64,000 nucleotides of DNA. Source: Oceanobacter kriegii DSM 6294 (GTDB taxonomy: Bacteria; Pseudomonadota; Gammaproteobacteria; Pseudomonadales; Oceanobacteraceae). The notes beneath the pieces were generated by a model. That model made no database searches. It saw only the letters and a program-made list of their open reading frames with translations, and was not told where the DNA came from. Both the position numbers and the translations under genes were made by a program. Numbering within the stretch: position 1 is the first letter of the stretch; each line of letters opens with the position of its first letter. The stretch spans positions 105,881-169,880 of the forward strand of contig NZ_KE383935.1 in NCBI RefSeq assembly GCF_000422845.1, written 5' to 3'. Below are positions 25,601-33,952 of the stretch, piece by piece.

Positions 25601-26602
25601 GTCGAATTCGAGCATATAAATATTCGACAGGAAACCAGAAGCAACTAATCCCTGTGGTAATCCATTAAGTAATTCTGGTACGTCTTTGGTTTTGCAGACT
25701 TCATAATTGTCTTTAGCACACTGAGACCAAGACCAATTATGGAATATATTCAGCAAGTTGTCGGTGGCAATATTTTCCTTAATTTTATTTTGTTGGTTGT
25801 TAGATGTGATGTTCTGGATCTTCTCGATCAAGGTTTTTCGATTAATACGATCAAAAAATTGGCTCAAATCTAGATCGACTAGATAAATCTCTTCATTAGG
25901 GGCTTTCTCGGGTAAAGCCTTGGATGCGAAAAAATAAGGACGTTGAATAAAATTACGATAATCAGTGAAGTATTTGCTGTAAATCGTTGTTGCACCGTAG
26001 TTATGTTCTGCGGTTACATTTCCCTCATTATTCTCTTGGTATTTACAGTAAAGACGGTTGCCATAGCTAACAACTTTCTTTTTATGTACATCTTCATATT
26101 TGGTTGATGGATCACCTTGAATAGCTTCGACCTCATTGGCGAGACACATCATCACCAAGGTCATCATGGTCTGTTCTTTAATGCCTATATGGGCAAGTGG
26201 CCGTAATTTAATGTTTTTAGGTTTCTTGGAATTTGGTTTTGATTCTGGAACCCACTTCAGGCAATAACAGGAATTTCCAAACTCTTCAATAGAAACATCG
26301 AGTATTTCATCGCACTCAGTGGGGCATTTATTAGGTATGAATGTCCATGCCGATGATTTTGGAGCCGGAACCAAATTCAAGTTAGAGAAGGAGACGCTTT
26401 GGTCAATTATTTCTGCTGTCCATTGATTACAGCGTTCTGCCAAGTACAGAGCAGACTTGTCTAGTTCAAAATTGTCCGCGTACCAGTTGGTTGAGCGGAT
26501 ATATTCATGTGACTTTTTCCAAGCAAGTGCCATCAAGAGAGGATTGGTCAGATACCAATCTGATAGTTCCAGTTGATTGTATTCTGATGGTATTTGAGGC
26601 AT
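22652..26602 (-). CDS. DRT type 1 defence protein: reverse transcriptase (UG1)-nitrilase fusion
   Basis: A 1316-residue protein. The N-terminal reverse transcriptase (about 120-420) has motif A LDLSQFFDRIN (D245), LPQGLVASGFLSN and the catalytic YVDD (357-360). A long helical middle region follows (about 430-1050). The C-terminal nitrilase domain has the full catalytic triad: Glu in VWPELA (E1094), Lys in RFQGK (K1156) and Cys in SATCFD (C1198). This architecture is that of DRT type 1 (UG1 class) antiphage systems, whose mechanism is unsettled. The gene is clearly AT-richer than its neighbours, beside tRNA-Arg repeats and next to a restriction gene, which indicates horizontal gain. Ribosome-binding site AAGGA lies before the ATG. 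Confidence 0.92.
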   Translation of the reverse strand: MPQIPSEYNQLELSDWYLTNPLLMALAWKKSHEYIRSTNWYADNFELDKSALYLAERCNQWTAEIIDQSVSFSNLNLVPAPKSSAWTFIPNKCPTECDEILDVSIEEFGNSCYCLKWVPESKPNSKKPKNIKLRPLAHIGIKEQTMMTLVMMCLANEVEAIQGDPSTKYEDVHKKKVVSYGNRLYCKYQENNEGNVTAEHNYGATTIYSKYFTDYRNFIQRPYFFASKALPEKAPNEEIYLVDLDLSQFFDRINRKTLIEKIQNITSNNQQNKIKENIATDNLLNIFHNWSWSQCAKDNYEVCKTKDVPELLNGLPQGLVASGFLSNIYMLEFDKEVQNSIETEVSKSIKLIDYCRYVDDMRLVVIGPKRSKDNKNPIKTVQEKINQWIEPQLKELSLILNPSKTKVEVYRGKSKGISSTLEMIQSNMSGPLSMESADEMVTQLESLLMLSDGNVPDQDGQNCIPNGLAAIEKSVFDIREDTLKRFAANKISKVLNNKRHFTPRNIDENGAPVAGEWDYLQERMARRFIANWSHDPALVLLLKKGLELFPSPKILNAILDQLKDVLKREGGIKEEKQASVARYCLSEIFRNSAMVIHRKDPQAIPAHADIDSYFELLQNTAAAALSGSLGGKPKSSDEFDLLGEQARFLLLVRLDTSLESSCGDLEQDLIFMLIQGYRNISIERLFKEVNIVDRFKIEPEILASCILIAAQLAADQKPVIRAVCCLFDRLKFSTPSILKKISAQNPDLMRAIYYHARAMKYTWYYRDKHSLNDIAERLYLNIRPSAKPLDQITGFTGIYQLCSRADNPFANEVMALKLFQALLEKLPVSDFKDSELVDLSRTKVKSIGYKVPPVFSAFDDDLIIEKLVMHEAIAEMSPHFKKTEDKSNENDETIQLQRVALAMRAVLAGSADPTGFGQSFTPRAGYRGVKSTSFKRQLGMMTTPESLAGEAAQFSTWLSTLLAKLLRWPGIHVNDQGFDWPRELTKDAVRDLVINRLTELKASYCQLSEMPVLPELIRPDWEKGKTSLSVAMVQSKLPSKSDFAKAGTLLDVPEYRVKHRRHVARVAELVVKHIDAQNIEVDKKQEVDLIVWPELAVHKDDLDILIHLSRKTHAIVLAGLGFINQLGVPGPNNCAIWIVPRKHNGNQNELLRFQGKHHMMAGERDLKIQPWRPYQLMIELKHPDFKNKSGFKITSATCFDATDIKLSADLRDKSNALCIPALNTDVGSFDTMVEALHYHMYQPVILVNSGEFGSSYAMAPYKERHKRLIAHASGNNQVAINTFEMNMFDFRRDGVGQSMTSGIDPKTPPAGVKIKI

Positions 26603-26645
26603 CTGGCTGTCCTTAAGTCATTAACTTGCTGGTAATCATATCTGC

Positions 26646-26669
26646 GAGGATCAAAATTTTTGATACCTC
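26646..26669. promoter_or_regulatory. Inverted repeat between the HNH and RT genes
   Basis: GAGG-ATCAAAA and TTTTGAT-A-CCTC form a near-perfect 24-base palindrome in the 100-base gap between the HNH and RT genes, 44 bases before the RT start. With no T-run after it, an operator is more likely than a terminator. Confidence 0.4.
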
Positions 26670-26702
26670 ATTTCCAGTTTATGGTTCTGAACTGGATAGG
26701 CC

Positions 26703-27641
26703 TTACAGCGGCAACGCAGGTCCTCGGAACACTCCACCCAGCTTGGCTTCGCGGTGCCAGCGAATATGCTCAATATTGGGCTTCGGTTGGCCAGGCATCG
26801 GGTTGCGGATTGGCTGTCCATGCAAGGCTCGAATGCGTTCCAGCGCACTGCCAGAGCCACTGAATTCCTGCGATACCAGTACTCGGCAGTCGTCGGTTAA
26901 CGTCCAGATGCCGCGGTCGTACAGTTGATGCAGGGTTGGCTCCAGCGCCAGACCGTTGTCGACGCTGTCCGGGCCTTCAAAGCTGTGGGCTCTGACGTGT
27001 GCGGCTTCGCAACCGATGGCAACACCGCCGATGCTGAGTTGGAAGTCGCTGACGGCACAGCGGTAGTCGTAGGCTTTCAATACATCGCGGCGGAAGTGGC
27101 TTGCGCGGTAGCGTTTGGCGACGCTGGCGGAGTCCTGTATTCCCTTGGCGGTGTATGACGGTGAGCTATTCAGTGCAAATGGGGCAGGTATATCCAGTTC
27201 GCATTGGGTCAGCACATCGTCCCAGGTCGATTCAAAGAAGTTTTCCTGCAATACCAGCCAGGCGATGCTGGTGAGCGCGCTGTCGTCGGTATCCAGCCAA
27301 TGACGCACATCGGGGCTGAAGCTGGCTGTGGACTGGCGATAGGCTTTGATGGTTTGTTCAGAGCCCAGTTTTTCCAGGTCGTGAATATCCCAGAAACCGT
27401 CTGATTTAAGATGCCACCACGGCTTGGTCGGGTTGGGAGCGCTTTTTATCGGCGGTGCCCAGCAGCGCAGCAACTGAGTCAGAGGTTGTTCAATGTCGGC
27501 AAAACGAACGATGTGTCGGCCTTGCTGATATTGAGCCAGCGCCAGCAATATCAGTAGCGGCTTGTGCGGTGCGCGCTTACCGCCAACCTGAGCGGTTTTA
27601 AGCTGTTTTATGCGGTGAAGGATAGTGGGTCGTGTGTCCAT
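26703..27641 (-). CDS. HNH endonuclease with sulfur-binding domain (type IV, phosphorothioated-DNA restriction-like)
   Basis: 312 residues. The N-terminal region (about 1-160) carries GGKRAPHKPLLILLAL, the pattern of the sulfur-binding domain of ScoMcrA-type enzymes that recognise phosphorothioate DNA. The C-terminal HNH nuclease has H215 and H219, N229 and H238 (AAHVRAHS, DNGLAL, LHQLYDRG). It probably cuts incoming modified DNA. It is upstream of the DRT1-like RT on the same strand, so the two form a small defence island. GC content is closer to the host's than that of the RT gene, so the two may have been acquired separately. Confidence 0.87.
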   Translation of the reverse strand: MDTRPTILHRIKQLKTAQVGGKRAPHKPLLILLALAQYQQGRHIVRFADIEQPLTQLLRCWAPPIKSAPNPTKPWWHLKSDGFWDIHDLEKLGSEQTIKAYRQSTASFSPDVRHWLDTDDSALTSIAWLVLQENFFESTWDDVLTQCELDIPAPFALNSSPSYTAKGIQDSASVAKRYRASHFRRDVLKAYDYRCAVSDFQLSIGGVAIGCEAAHVRAHSFEGPDSVDNGLALEPTLHQLYDRGIWTLTDDCRVLVSQEFSGSGSALERIRALHGQPIRNPMPGQPKPNIEHIRWHREAKLGGVFRGPALPL

Positions 27642-27678
27642 ACGGGTACTTCAATTCCGTTGATCGATGGGGGACAGT

Positions 27679-27738
27679 AGCACTCTGCCTGGTGCTTCAA
27701 AAGACCAAATTTGAAGTGTTCTGGCATCTCAGAGTGCT
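27679..27738. repeat. Long imperfect hairpin upstream of the HNH gene
   Basis: AGCACTCTG (27679-27687) pairs perfectly with CAGAGTGCT (27730-27738), and GCTTCAAA/TTTGAAGT forms an inner stem. The 60-base structure fills part of the 231-base gap between the amidase stop and the HNH start. It could be a regulatory RNA hairpin or the remnant of a small mobile element. Confidence 0.55.
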
Positions 27739-27872
27739 TGCCGCAACCATATGAGCGTTATGCCTTTGTGCTGTCTGGCTGACTTCTCCCGTACATACAT
27801 TTAATCGCGGAACCTGCCCAGGGTTGTCGTCTGCCAGCTGCTGTGCAGGTCCCCGATCGATAACATGACAAT

Positions 27873-29288
27873 TTAGGCTGGTTTCATCAGCGGCCGTTGC
27901 AGCCACTCGCTTTCAAAAAATTTCTCAAGCTGGTGGCATGTTTTCAATACCAGTGCGTCGTTGCCCTTTGCCGCAATGACGTGCAAGCCAACGGGGAGAC
28001 CGTCTACTTGTCCACAGGGCAGTGTGGCGGCTGGTTGTTGGGTGAGGTTGAACGGGTAGGAAAACTGGGTCCATTCCATCCAGTAGGTCTGTTGGTCCTT
28101 GGCGGTGTCTCGGCCTGCTTCGAAGGCGGTGATTGGCAATGTCGGGGTGACCAGCAGGTCATATTGTTGATGAAACTGCTGCATATGCATGCCCAGCTCT
28201 GCACGGGCGTCGACCGCTCTCATGTAATCGACGATGTCGATTCTCATACCTTGTTCTGCGATATGGCGAAATCCGGGATCGAGCAGCTCGCGCTCCGCTT
28301 CGTTCATACCACTGATCACCTTGCCAGCTCCGGCAAACCAGAGGGTGGAGAAAACCTCAGCAGGGTCTTTGAAGCCCGGATCAATTTCTTCAACCTGTGC
28401 GCCCAGTTCCGCCAGGCGGGCAACGGCTGCGTCGATACACTGGCGTACAGCAGGGTCTACCTGTACGTATCCCAGAGTCGGGCTGTAGGCGACTTTGAGG
28501 TTGTTAAAAGTACGTTCAGGAATATCTGCCCAATTGCCGTTAAAGCGGCGATCAGAGTACCAGTCGCGCACGTCCGGATGTGCGACGGCATCCATCATTA
28601 GCAAGCTGTCGCTGACAGTGCGCGTCATCGGCCCCAGGTGGGAAAGTGTTGTCATGGCACTGGCTGGCCATTGGGGTACAAATCCAAAGGTGGGTTTGAT
28701 GCCAAACACACCACAAAAACCGCCGGGAATGCGAATTGAGCCTCCGGCATCGCTGCCTTGATGCAGCACTCCCATATTCAGCGCTGCCGCCGCCGCTGCG
28801 CCTCCGGATGATCCGCCTGCGGTTCTACGAGTATCCCATGGGTTGGTGGTGATGCCTGTCAGGCGGCTGTCGGTTACCCCTTTCCAGCCAAACTCAGGGG
28901 TGGTGGTTTTACCGAGGATGACGGCTCCAGCCTCCTGCATGCGTTCAGTAAAGGGGGCGTTTTCCTTGGCAAGTTCGGTATTGCTGGTGAGTGAGCCGCT
29001 GCGAAGTGGCATTCCAGCCACTTTGGTCAGATCTTTTATTGAGGAAGGAACGCCATCAATCGGGCTTAGTGGGGCCTTGGCTAGCCAACGTTGCTCTGAC
29101 TTCCTTGCGGATTCCAGAGCCGACTCTTCGGCAATATGGCAATACGCATTTACGGATGAATTGCAGGTTTCGATTCGGGCCAGTGCGGCTTTGGTTGCTT
29201 CCACTGGTGATAGCTCTCCGCGACCATACAGTCTGGATAGCGTAACGGCATCAAAGTCGGCGATCTCTTCAAAGTGTGAATGAGCCAT
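27873..29288 (-). CDS. Amidase (amidase-signature family)
   Basis: A 471-residue cytoplasmic enzyme of the amidase signature family. The Ser-cisSer-Lys triad is intact: K85 (SSIKDLTK), S160 in AGGSSGG and S184 in GSDAGGSIRIPG. It hydrolyses a carboxamide or carbamoyl amide to acid and ammonia. It is the last gene of the importer operon and follows the M20 hydrolase gene by 2 bases. With the carbamoylase-like neighbour this suggests stepwise release of ammonia from a ureido or amide compound. Exact substrate unknown; GatA is unlikely because gatB and gatC are absent. Confidence 0.9.
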   Translation of the reverse strand: MAHSHFEEIADFDAVTLSRLYGRGELSPVEATKAALARIETCNSSVNAYCHIAEESALESARKSEQRWLAKAPLSPIDGVPSSIKDLTKVAGMPLRSGSLTSNTELAKENAPFTERMQEAGAVILGKTTTPEFGWKGVTDSRLTGITTNPWDTRRTAGGSSGGAAAAAALNMGVLHQGSDAGGSIRIPGGFCGVFGIKPTFGFVPQWPASAMTTLSHLGPMTRTVSDSLLMMDAVAHPDVRDWYSDRRFNGNWADIPERTFNNLKVAYSPTLGYVQVDPAVRQCIDAAVARLAELGAQVEEIDPGFKDPAEVFSTLWFAGAGKVISGMNEAERELLDPGFRHIAEQGMRIDIVDYMRAVDARAELGMHMQQFHQQYDLLVTPTLPITAFEAGRDTAKDQQTYWMEWTQFSYPFNLTQQPAATLPCGQVDGLPVGLHVIAAKGNDALVLKTCHQLEKFFESEWLQRPLMKPA

Positions 29289-29290
29289 TG

Positions 29291-30562
29291 TTATGCCTCC
29301 TTGCCTGCGGCGTTGAGCATGGCATTGAGCAATACAGATGCGCCTGCGGCAAGATGGTCGGGGTCAGCGCGTTCCATTTCGTTGTGGCTGATGCCGCCCT
29401 CACAGGGGACGAAAATCATTCCAGCCGGAGCTTGTTCGGCCAGAAAGATAGCGTCGTGGCCTGCACCACTGACGATGTCTATGTGCTCATATCCAAGCGC
29501 TTCGGCAGCTTGCCGAACTGCGGAGACACATGCGTCGGCAAAGTAGAGTGGCGCAAAGTCAGCGGTTGGTGTCAGTGTGACGGTGACACCATGCAGCTCT
29601 TCCAGTTCATGGATACGAGCCTTGAGGCCAGTCACCATGAGGTTGAGTGAATGGCTATCAAGGTGGCGTAAATCGACGGTCATGTTGACCTTGCCTGGGA
29701 TTACGTTGCGCGACCCGGGGAATAGATCGAGGCAGCCTACCGTGCCTCTGCCGTGTGGTGCATGCTCCAGAGCAATGCGGTTTACATAGGTAATCAGCTC
29801 TGCAGCGACAAGGCCTGCATCATGTCGTAGTTGCATTGGTGTCGGGCCTGCGTGAGATTCTACGCCTTCAATGGTTACATCGAACCATCTTTGGCCTAAT
29901 GCCCCCAGAACAACACCAATCGTTTTTTGCGCATCCTCTAAAATAGGGCCCTGCTCAATATGGGCTTCAAAGTAAGCACCAACGGCATGTCCCGGAACGG
30001 TTTTTTCTCCAGCAAATCCGATGCTGTCCAAGGCTTCTGCGACTGAAATACCTTTGGCGTCACGCGTTGCCAGGGCTTCTTCCAGTGTGAACTCACCGGT
30101 AAATACGCCTGAGCCCATCATGCACGGAGGAAACCGGCAGCCTTCCTCATTTGTCCAGGCAACCACTTCGATCGGCGCACGGGTTGTTATGTTGAGATCA
30201 TTTAATCGGCGTATTACTTCAAGGCCTGCCATAACCCCGAAGCAGCCATCAAATTTGCCGCCCGTCGGTTGGGTATCGATATGACTGCCTGTCATCACGG
30301 GTGGCAAGGTATTGTCCATGCCGGCGCGGCGAAGAAAAATATTGCCAATTTTATCGATCGAAATGTCGCAGCCTGCGTCTTTGCCCCACTGAATCAAGAG
30401 TTCCCGTACTTGTCGGTCCAAGTCGGTTAGTGCTTGTCGGTTGAGTCCACCTTTGGCGGTTTCTCCAATCTTCCCTTGATCCATAAGGCTCTGCCAAAGG
30501 CGATCTCTATTGGCCGTTAGCCATTCAGCAGCGGGATTTTTATCGGCTTGCATATCCATCAT
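29291..30562 (-). CDS. M20 family hydrolase (N-carbamoyl-L-amino acid hydrolase / allantoate amidohydrolase-like)
   Basis: 423 residues; an alternative start is 6 bases downstream. The metal-binding set of this family is visible: GSHIDTQP, GGKFDGCFGVMAG, NEEGCRFP, HIEQGP and SHNEMER near the C-terminus. Relatives cleave N-carbamoyl amino acids, beta-ureidopropionate or allantoate, releasing ammonia and CO2. Its position between the importer genes and an amidase points to a ureido compound as substrate. The exact one cannot be read from the sequence. Confidence 0.9.
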   Translation of the reverse strand: MMDMQADKNPAAEWLTANRDRLWQSLMDQGKIGETAKGGLNRQALTDLDRQVRELLIQWGKDAGCDISIDKIGNIFLRRAGMDNTLPPVMTGSHIDTQPTGGKFDGCFGVMAGLEVIRRLNDLNITTRAPIEVVAWTNEEGCRFPPCMMGSGVFTGEFTLEEALATRDAKGISVAEALDSIGFAGEKTVPGHAVGAYFEAHIEQGPILEDAQKTIGVVLGALGQRWFDVTIEGVESHAGPTPMQLRHDAGLVAAELITYVNRIALEHAPHGRGTVGCLDLFPGSRNVIPGKVNMTVDLRHLDSHSLNLMVTGLKARIHELEELHGVTVTLTPTADFAPLYFADACVSAVRQAAEALGYEHIDIVSGAGHDAIFLAEQAPAGMIFVPCEGGISHNEMERADPDHLAAGASVLLNAMLNAAGKEA

Positions 30563-30579
30563 CTACTCCAGAAACTGTG

Positions 30580-31272
30580 TTACACCGCCAGGTAGCGGTT
30601 TTTGATTTCCTGTTCCTGACGGAACTGTTCGCCGCTCCCGCTGTACACAACGCGGCCCTGTTCAATCACGTAATGCCGGTCTGCCAATTTTTCACAGACA
30701 GCGAGGTTTTGTTCGACCAGCAGTACGGAAACGCCGGCGGAGCGGATTTTTTGAAGAATTCGGACGATTTCATCGACGATTACGGGTGCCAGACCTTCGG
30801 TTGGCTCGTCCAGCAGTAATAGCTTCGGGTCGTTTACCAGAGCACGGGCAATTGCCAGCATTTGCTGTTCGCCACCGGACAGAGCGTTGCCGCCGTTTTT
30901 TCGGCGCTCATAAAGCCGTGGGAACATTTCGTAGATATCTGCCAGGCTCCAACGGCTGCTGGAGCGCACTGCGATAGCGAGGTTCTCTTCAACGCTGAGA
31001 ATGCCAAATATGCCTCTGTGTTCAGGAACCAGCAGTACCCCTTTACGAGCGATATCAAAGATTTCCCGGCCAATCAGTTCTTCATTGTTGAACATGATTG
31101 AGCCCTTGGCTGGCTTGACGATTCCCGCGATGCTGCGCAGTGTGGTTGTTTTCCCTGCACCGTTTCGTCCCAGCAAGGTGACCAATTCTCCCGGGTTTAC
31201 TTGCAGTGAAACGCCTTCCAGTACATGGCTCTTTTCGTAGTAGGAATGTATGCCGTTTATTTCCAGTTTCAT
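30580..31272 (-). CDS. Branched-chain-type ABC importer ATPase (LivF)
   Basis: A 230-residue ATP-binding subunit with Walker A GRNGAGKTT, signature LSGGEQQM and Walker B LLLLDEPTEGLAP, typical of LivF. It overlaps the livG-like gene by 4 bases (ATGA) and powers uptake with the LivG partner. Gene symbols are not given because the substrate of this paralogue is probably not a branched-chain amino acid. Confidence 0.94.
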   Translation of the reverse strand: MKLEINGIHSYYEKSHVLEGVSLQVNPGELVTLLGRNGAGKTTTLRSIAGIVKPAKGSIMFNNEELIGREIFDIARKGVLLVPEHRGIFGILSVEENLAIAVRSSSRWSLADIYEMFPRLYERRKNGGNALSGGEQQMLAIARALVNDPKLLLLDEPTEGLAPVIVDEIVRILQKIRSAGVSVLLVEQNLAVCEKLADRHYVIEQGRVVYSGSGEQFRQEQEIKNRYLAV

Positions 31273-32024
31273 GAGCCGCTCTCCCCCAAATAGGCCTTCT
31301 TGACGCGCTCATCCCCACGTACCTGATCGGGCTCGCCTTCCACCAGAATATTGCCTTGGTGCATCACTGTGATTTGGTCTGAGATGGACATCACCAGTCG
31401 CATGTTGTGTTCAATCAGCATCACGGTGTGCTGTTTGCCTAACTCTGAAATCAGATCCGTCATGATCGGGATATCATCAATCCCCATACCGGAAGTCGGC
31501 TCATCGAGCAGCAGCAACTCAGGGTCGCCACAAAGAGACATGCCAACTTCCAGCACCCGTTGCTGCCCATGCGACAGGTCCCCTGCACAGGTATTTGCCA
31601 GTGCCGTAAGCTTGACTCTTTCAAGTATTTCATCGGCTTTTTGCAGATGCTGTTGGCGCTGGCTGTCTGAATACCAGAATGCCAGTGCGGCCAGCCCATC
31701 CCGTCCTTGAGCGGCCAGTCGCAGGTTTTCTCTAACGCTCAGGTTCTGGAACAGGCTGGTAATTTGAAACGAGCGAGACATACCGGTTGCCACCCGCTTG
31801 TGTGGAGGCTGACGGGTCAGGTCCTTGCCTGCAAAACGGATAGAGCCACTCGAGGGCGTACGCTCTCCTGTCAGGCAGTGAAAAAGTGTGGTTTTACCGG
31901 CGCCATTGGGCCCGATGACGGTGTGAATCGTGCCTTTGCGTATCTTCAGATCTACGCTGCCCAGTGCCGCAAACGCACCATAGCGGAGTCCCAAATTTTG
32001 GGTTTCCAGAATGTAGTCATTCAT
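31269..32024 (-). CDS. Branched-chain-type ABC importer ATPase (LivG)
   Basis: 251 residues from the ATG at 32024, supported by AGGAGG seven bases upstream; the open frame continues to 32111 but overlaps the permease gene. Walker A is GPNGAGKTT, signature LSHGQQR and Walker B LLLLDEPTSGM. It overlaps both neighbours by 4 bases. Partner ATPase of the LivF-type subunit. Confidence 0.94.
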   Translation of the reverse strand: MNDYILETQNLGLRYGAFAALGSVDLKIRKGTIHTVIGPNGAGKTTLFHCLTGERTPSSGSIRFAGKDLTRQPPHKRVATGMSRSFQITSLFQNLSVRENLRLAAQGRDGLAALAFWYSDSQRQQHLQKADEILERVKLTALANTCAGDLSHGQQRVLEVGMSLCGDPELLLLDEPTSGMGIDDIPIMTDLISELGKQHTVMLIEHNMRLVMSISDQITVMHQGNILVEGEPDQVRGDERVKKAYLGESGS

Positions 32025-33028
32025 GACTTGGCCTCCTGTTGCAGTTTGGGGTCTGGCTCGGATGTTTTGCTTTCCCGGAAGCGCTTCATTAACGATTCGA
32101 TGCCGCCCCATAATCCGGCTGGCATGAACAGCACCACTGCAATCAGAGCAATGCCCAGAATGATCATCCAGCGTGGCCAGATGGAAGACAGAATGTCGCC
32201 GAGCATGACGATGGTGCCAGCGCCCAGAAGAGAGCCCAGTAATGATCCGGTGCCGCCAATAATGGTCATGATCAGAATGTTCTCTGACATCATCAGCTCA
32301 ATATTGGAGAGCGGGGCGAAGTTCAGCAGCATGGCGTACAAGGCACCTGCTATTCCGGTGATCGCGCCTGAGATCACAAAGGCCAGCAGTTTGAAATGGC
32401 TGGTAGAGAAGCCGATGGCAGAAGCGCGACCTTCATTTTCCCGGATGGCGACCAGCGTGCTGCCAAATGGCGAGTGGATAACCCGGCGGGCAAAAATAAA
32501 AATCAACATGAACAGAGCGGCGACAAAGCCATAGAACGCCTGACTGGAGGTCAGGTCTGCCAGCTGGATTCCGAAAATTTCCAGGGCTGGACGTGGAACA
32601 TCAAGCAGGCCGTTGTCACCTCCTGTCCAGTCACTGAGCGTGTAGGCCAGGAAGTAGGCCATTTGACTGAACGCCAGAGTCAGCATCACAAAGTAGATAC
32701 CAGTTCGGCGAATTGCCAGAGCGCCCACAAGGGCCGCGAGCAGGGCTCCCACAATCATGGCGCACAACAGGGCGCTGAGCAGACCAAAGTTCAAATGGAT
32801 CATGCTGAGCGAAGCGGCATAAGCGCCACCGCCGAAAAAGATTCCCTGCCCGAACGACAGTAATCCTGTGTAGCCCAGTAGCAAGTTGCAGCCCAATGCG
32901 GCCAGGGCAAAAATCAGAATCTCTGTGGCCAGAGTGGTCGACGGCAGAACCATCGGCATGACAATGACTGCGATCAGAGCAGCAGGCGTGATGCCTTTGT
33001 ATATCGATGTTTTTGAGGTGGTATTCAT
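32021..33028 (-). CDS. Branched-chain-type ABC importer permease (LivM)
   Basis: 335 residues from the ATG at 33028; the open frame extends further upstream but overlaps livH. About ten membrane helices, with the LivM-like segments GYTGLLSFGQGIFFGGGAYA and GGTGSLLGSLLGA. Its stop overlaps the livG-like start by 4 bases. Forms the membrane channel together with LivH. Confidence 0.93.
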   Translation of the reverse strand: MNTTSKTSIYKGITPAALIAVIVMPMVLPSTTLATEILIFALAALGCNLLLGYTGLLSFGQGIFFGGGAYAASLSMIHLNFGLLSALLCAMIVGALLAALVGALAIRRTGIYFVMLTLAFSQMAYFLAYTLSDWTGGDNGLLDVPRPALEIFGIQLADLTSSQAFYGFVAALFMLIFIFARRVIHSPFGSTLVAIRENEGRASAIGFSTSHFKLLAFVISGAITGIAGALYAMLLNFAPLSNIELMMSENILIMTIIGGTGSLLGSLLGAGTIVMLGDILSSIWPRWMIILGIALIAVVLFMPAGLWGGIESLMKRFRESKTSEPDPKLQQEAKS

Positions 33029-33030
33029 AC

Positions 33031-33888
33031 TCAGGCCCTCCCGAACAAGCCGTATGGCTTCATCAAAATAACGATTGCCATGGCGCCATAGATCATCAGG
33101 CTGGCGCCTTGGGGCCAAAGGGTGGTCATCATGCTTTGAACCAGGCCTACGGTGATGCCACCGACCAGCGCACCCACAAATGAGCCCATTCCTCCAATAA
33201 CAACAACGACGAAGGCAAGGCCAAGTACCTCGGGCCCAATAAATGGATGCACTCCACGAATGGGGGCTGCCAGCACACCGGCGAGCCCTGCGAGGCCAAC
33301 GCCCAAAGCAAATGTCAGGGCGAATAATTTGTGAATGTGCGTACCAAGTAGGGAGACGGTTTGCGCGTCTTCACTCCCGGCACGTACCAATGCTCCGAAG
33401 CGGGTTCGCTCCAACAGAAACCACAGTGCCAGCGCAATAACGGCGGTGAAGGCGATGACGAACAGTCGGTACTTGGGATAGAAAAAGTCGCCTAACTGAA
33501 TAACTCCGGCCAGAGACGGCGGGGCGGCGACGGTTTTTCCGATCGGCCCCCAGATTGAGATGCTCAGCTCCTGAATAATCAGGGCAATTCCCAGAGTGAT
33601 CAGAATGTGGAAGGTGTGAGGCAGGTGGTAGGCCCGCTGAATGAGGGTTTTTTCAGTGACCCAGGCCAGTGCAGCAACCACAATTGGAGCAAGTAGCAGT
33701 GCAAGCCAAAAGTTGCCCGATAGGGAAACGATGGTGAATGCAAGGTAGGAACCCAGCAGATAGTAAGCGCCGTGAGCGAAGTTCACGAAGTTCAGCAGGC
33801 CGAAAATGATTGTTAATCCGACTGAAATCAGAAAATAGATCATCCCCAGACCGATACCGTTAAGGGCCTGAAAAAGGTACAGACTCAT
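33031..33888 (-). CDS. Branched-chain-type ABC importer permease (LivH)
   Basis: 285 residues with about eight membrane helices. The LivH-like motifs are FGLLNFVNFAHGAYYLLGSYL and GGMGSFVGALVGG. The livM-like gene begins 3 bases after its stop, and the binding-protein gene precedes it by 64 bases. Confidence 0.94.
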   Translation of the reverse strand: MSLYLFQALNGIGLGMIYFLISVGLTIIFGLLNFVNFAHGAYYLLGSYLAFTIVSLSGNFWLALLLAPIVVAALAWVTEKTLIQRAYHLPHTFHILITLGIALIIQELSISIWGPIGKTVAAPPSLAGVIQLGDFFYPKYRLFVIAFTAVIALALWFLLERTRFGALVRAGSEDAQTVSLLGTHIHKLFALTFALGVGLAGLAGVLAAPIRGVHPFIGPEVLGLAFVVVVIGGMGSFVGALVGGITVGLVQSMMTTLWPQGASLMIYGAMAIVILMKPYGLFGRA

Positions 33889-33952
33889 TGTTATGACTCC
33901 CGGATGGGTGAGAGAGATTCGCGCCTGTTACAGGCGCGGGTGCTCTGGAGGC

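Noticed and set aside
22652..26602. Group II intron or retron reverse transcriptase
   Set aside because: No maturase domain or intron RNA ends, no msr-msd-like inverted repeats adjacent, and the C-terminal nitrilase domain marks the UG1/DRT1 class.
27642..27872. Right-hand att copy of the tRNA-Arg end
   Set aside because: I looked for the ATCCTCTCGGGCGGGC core right of the HNH gene and did not find it, so the island border there is undefined.
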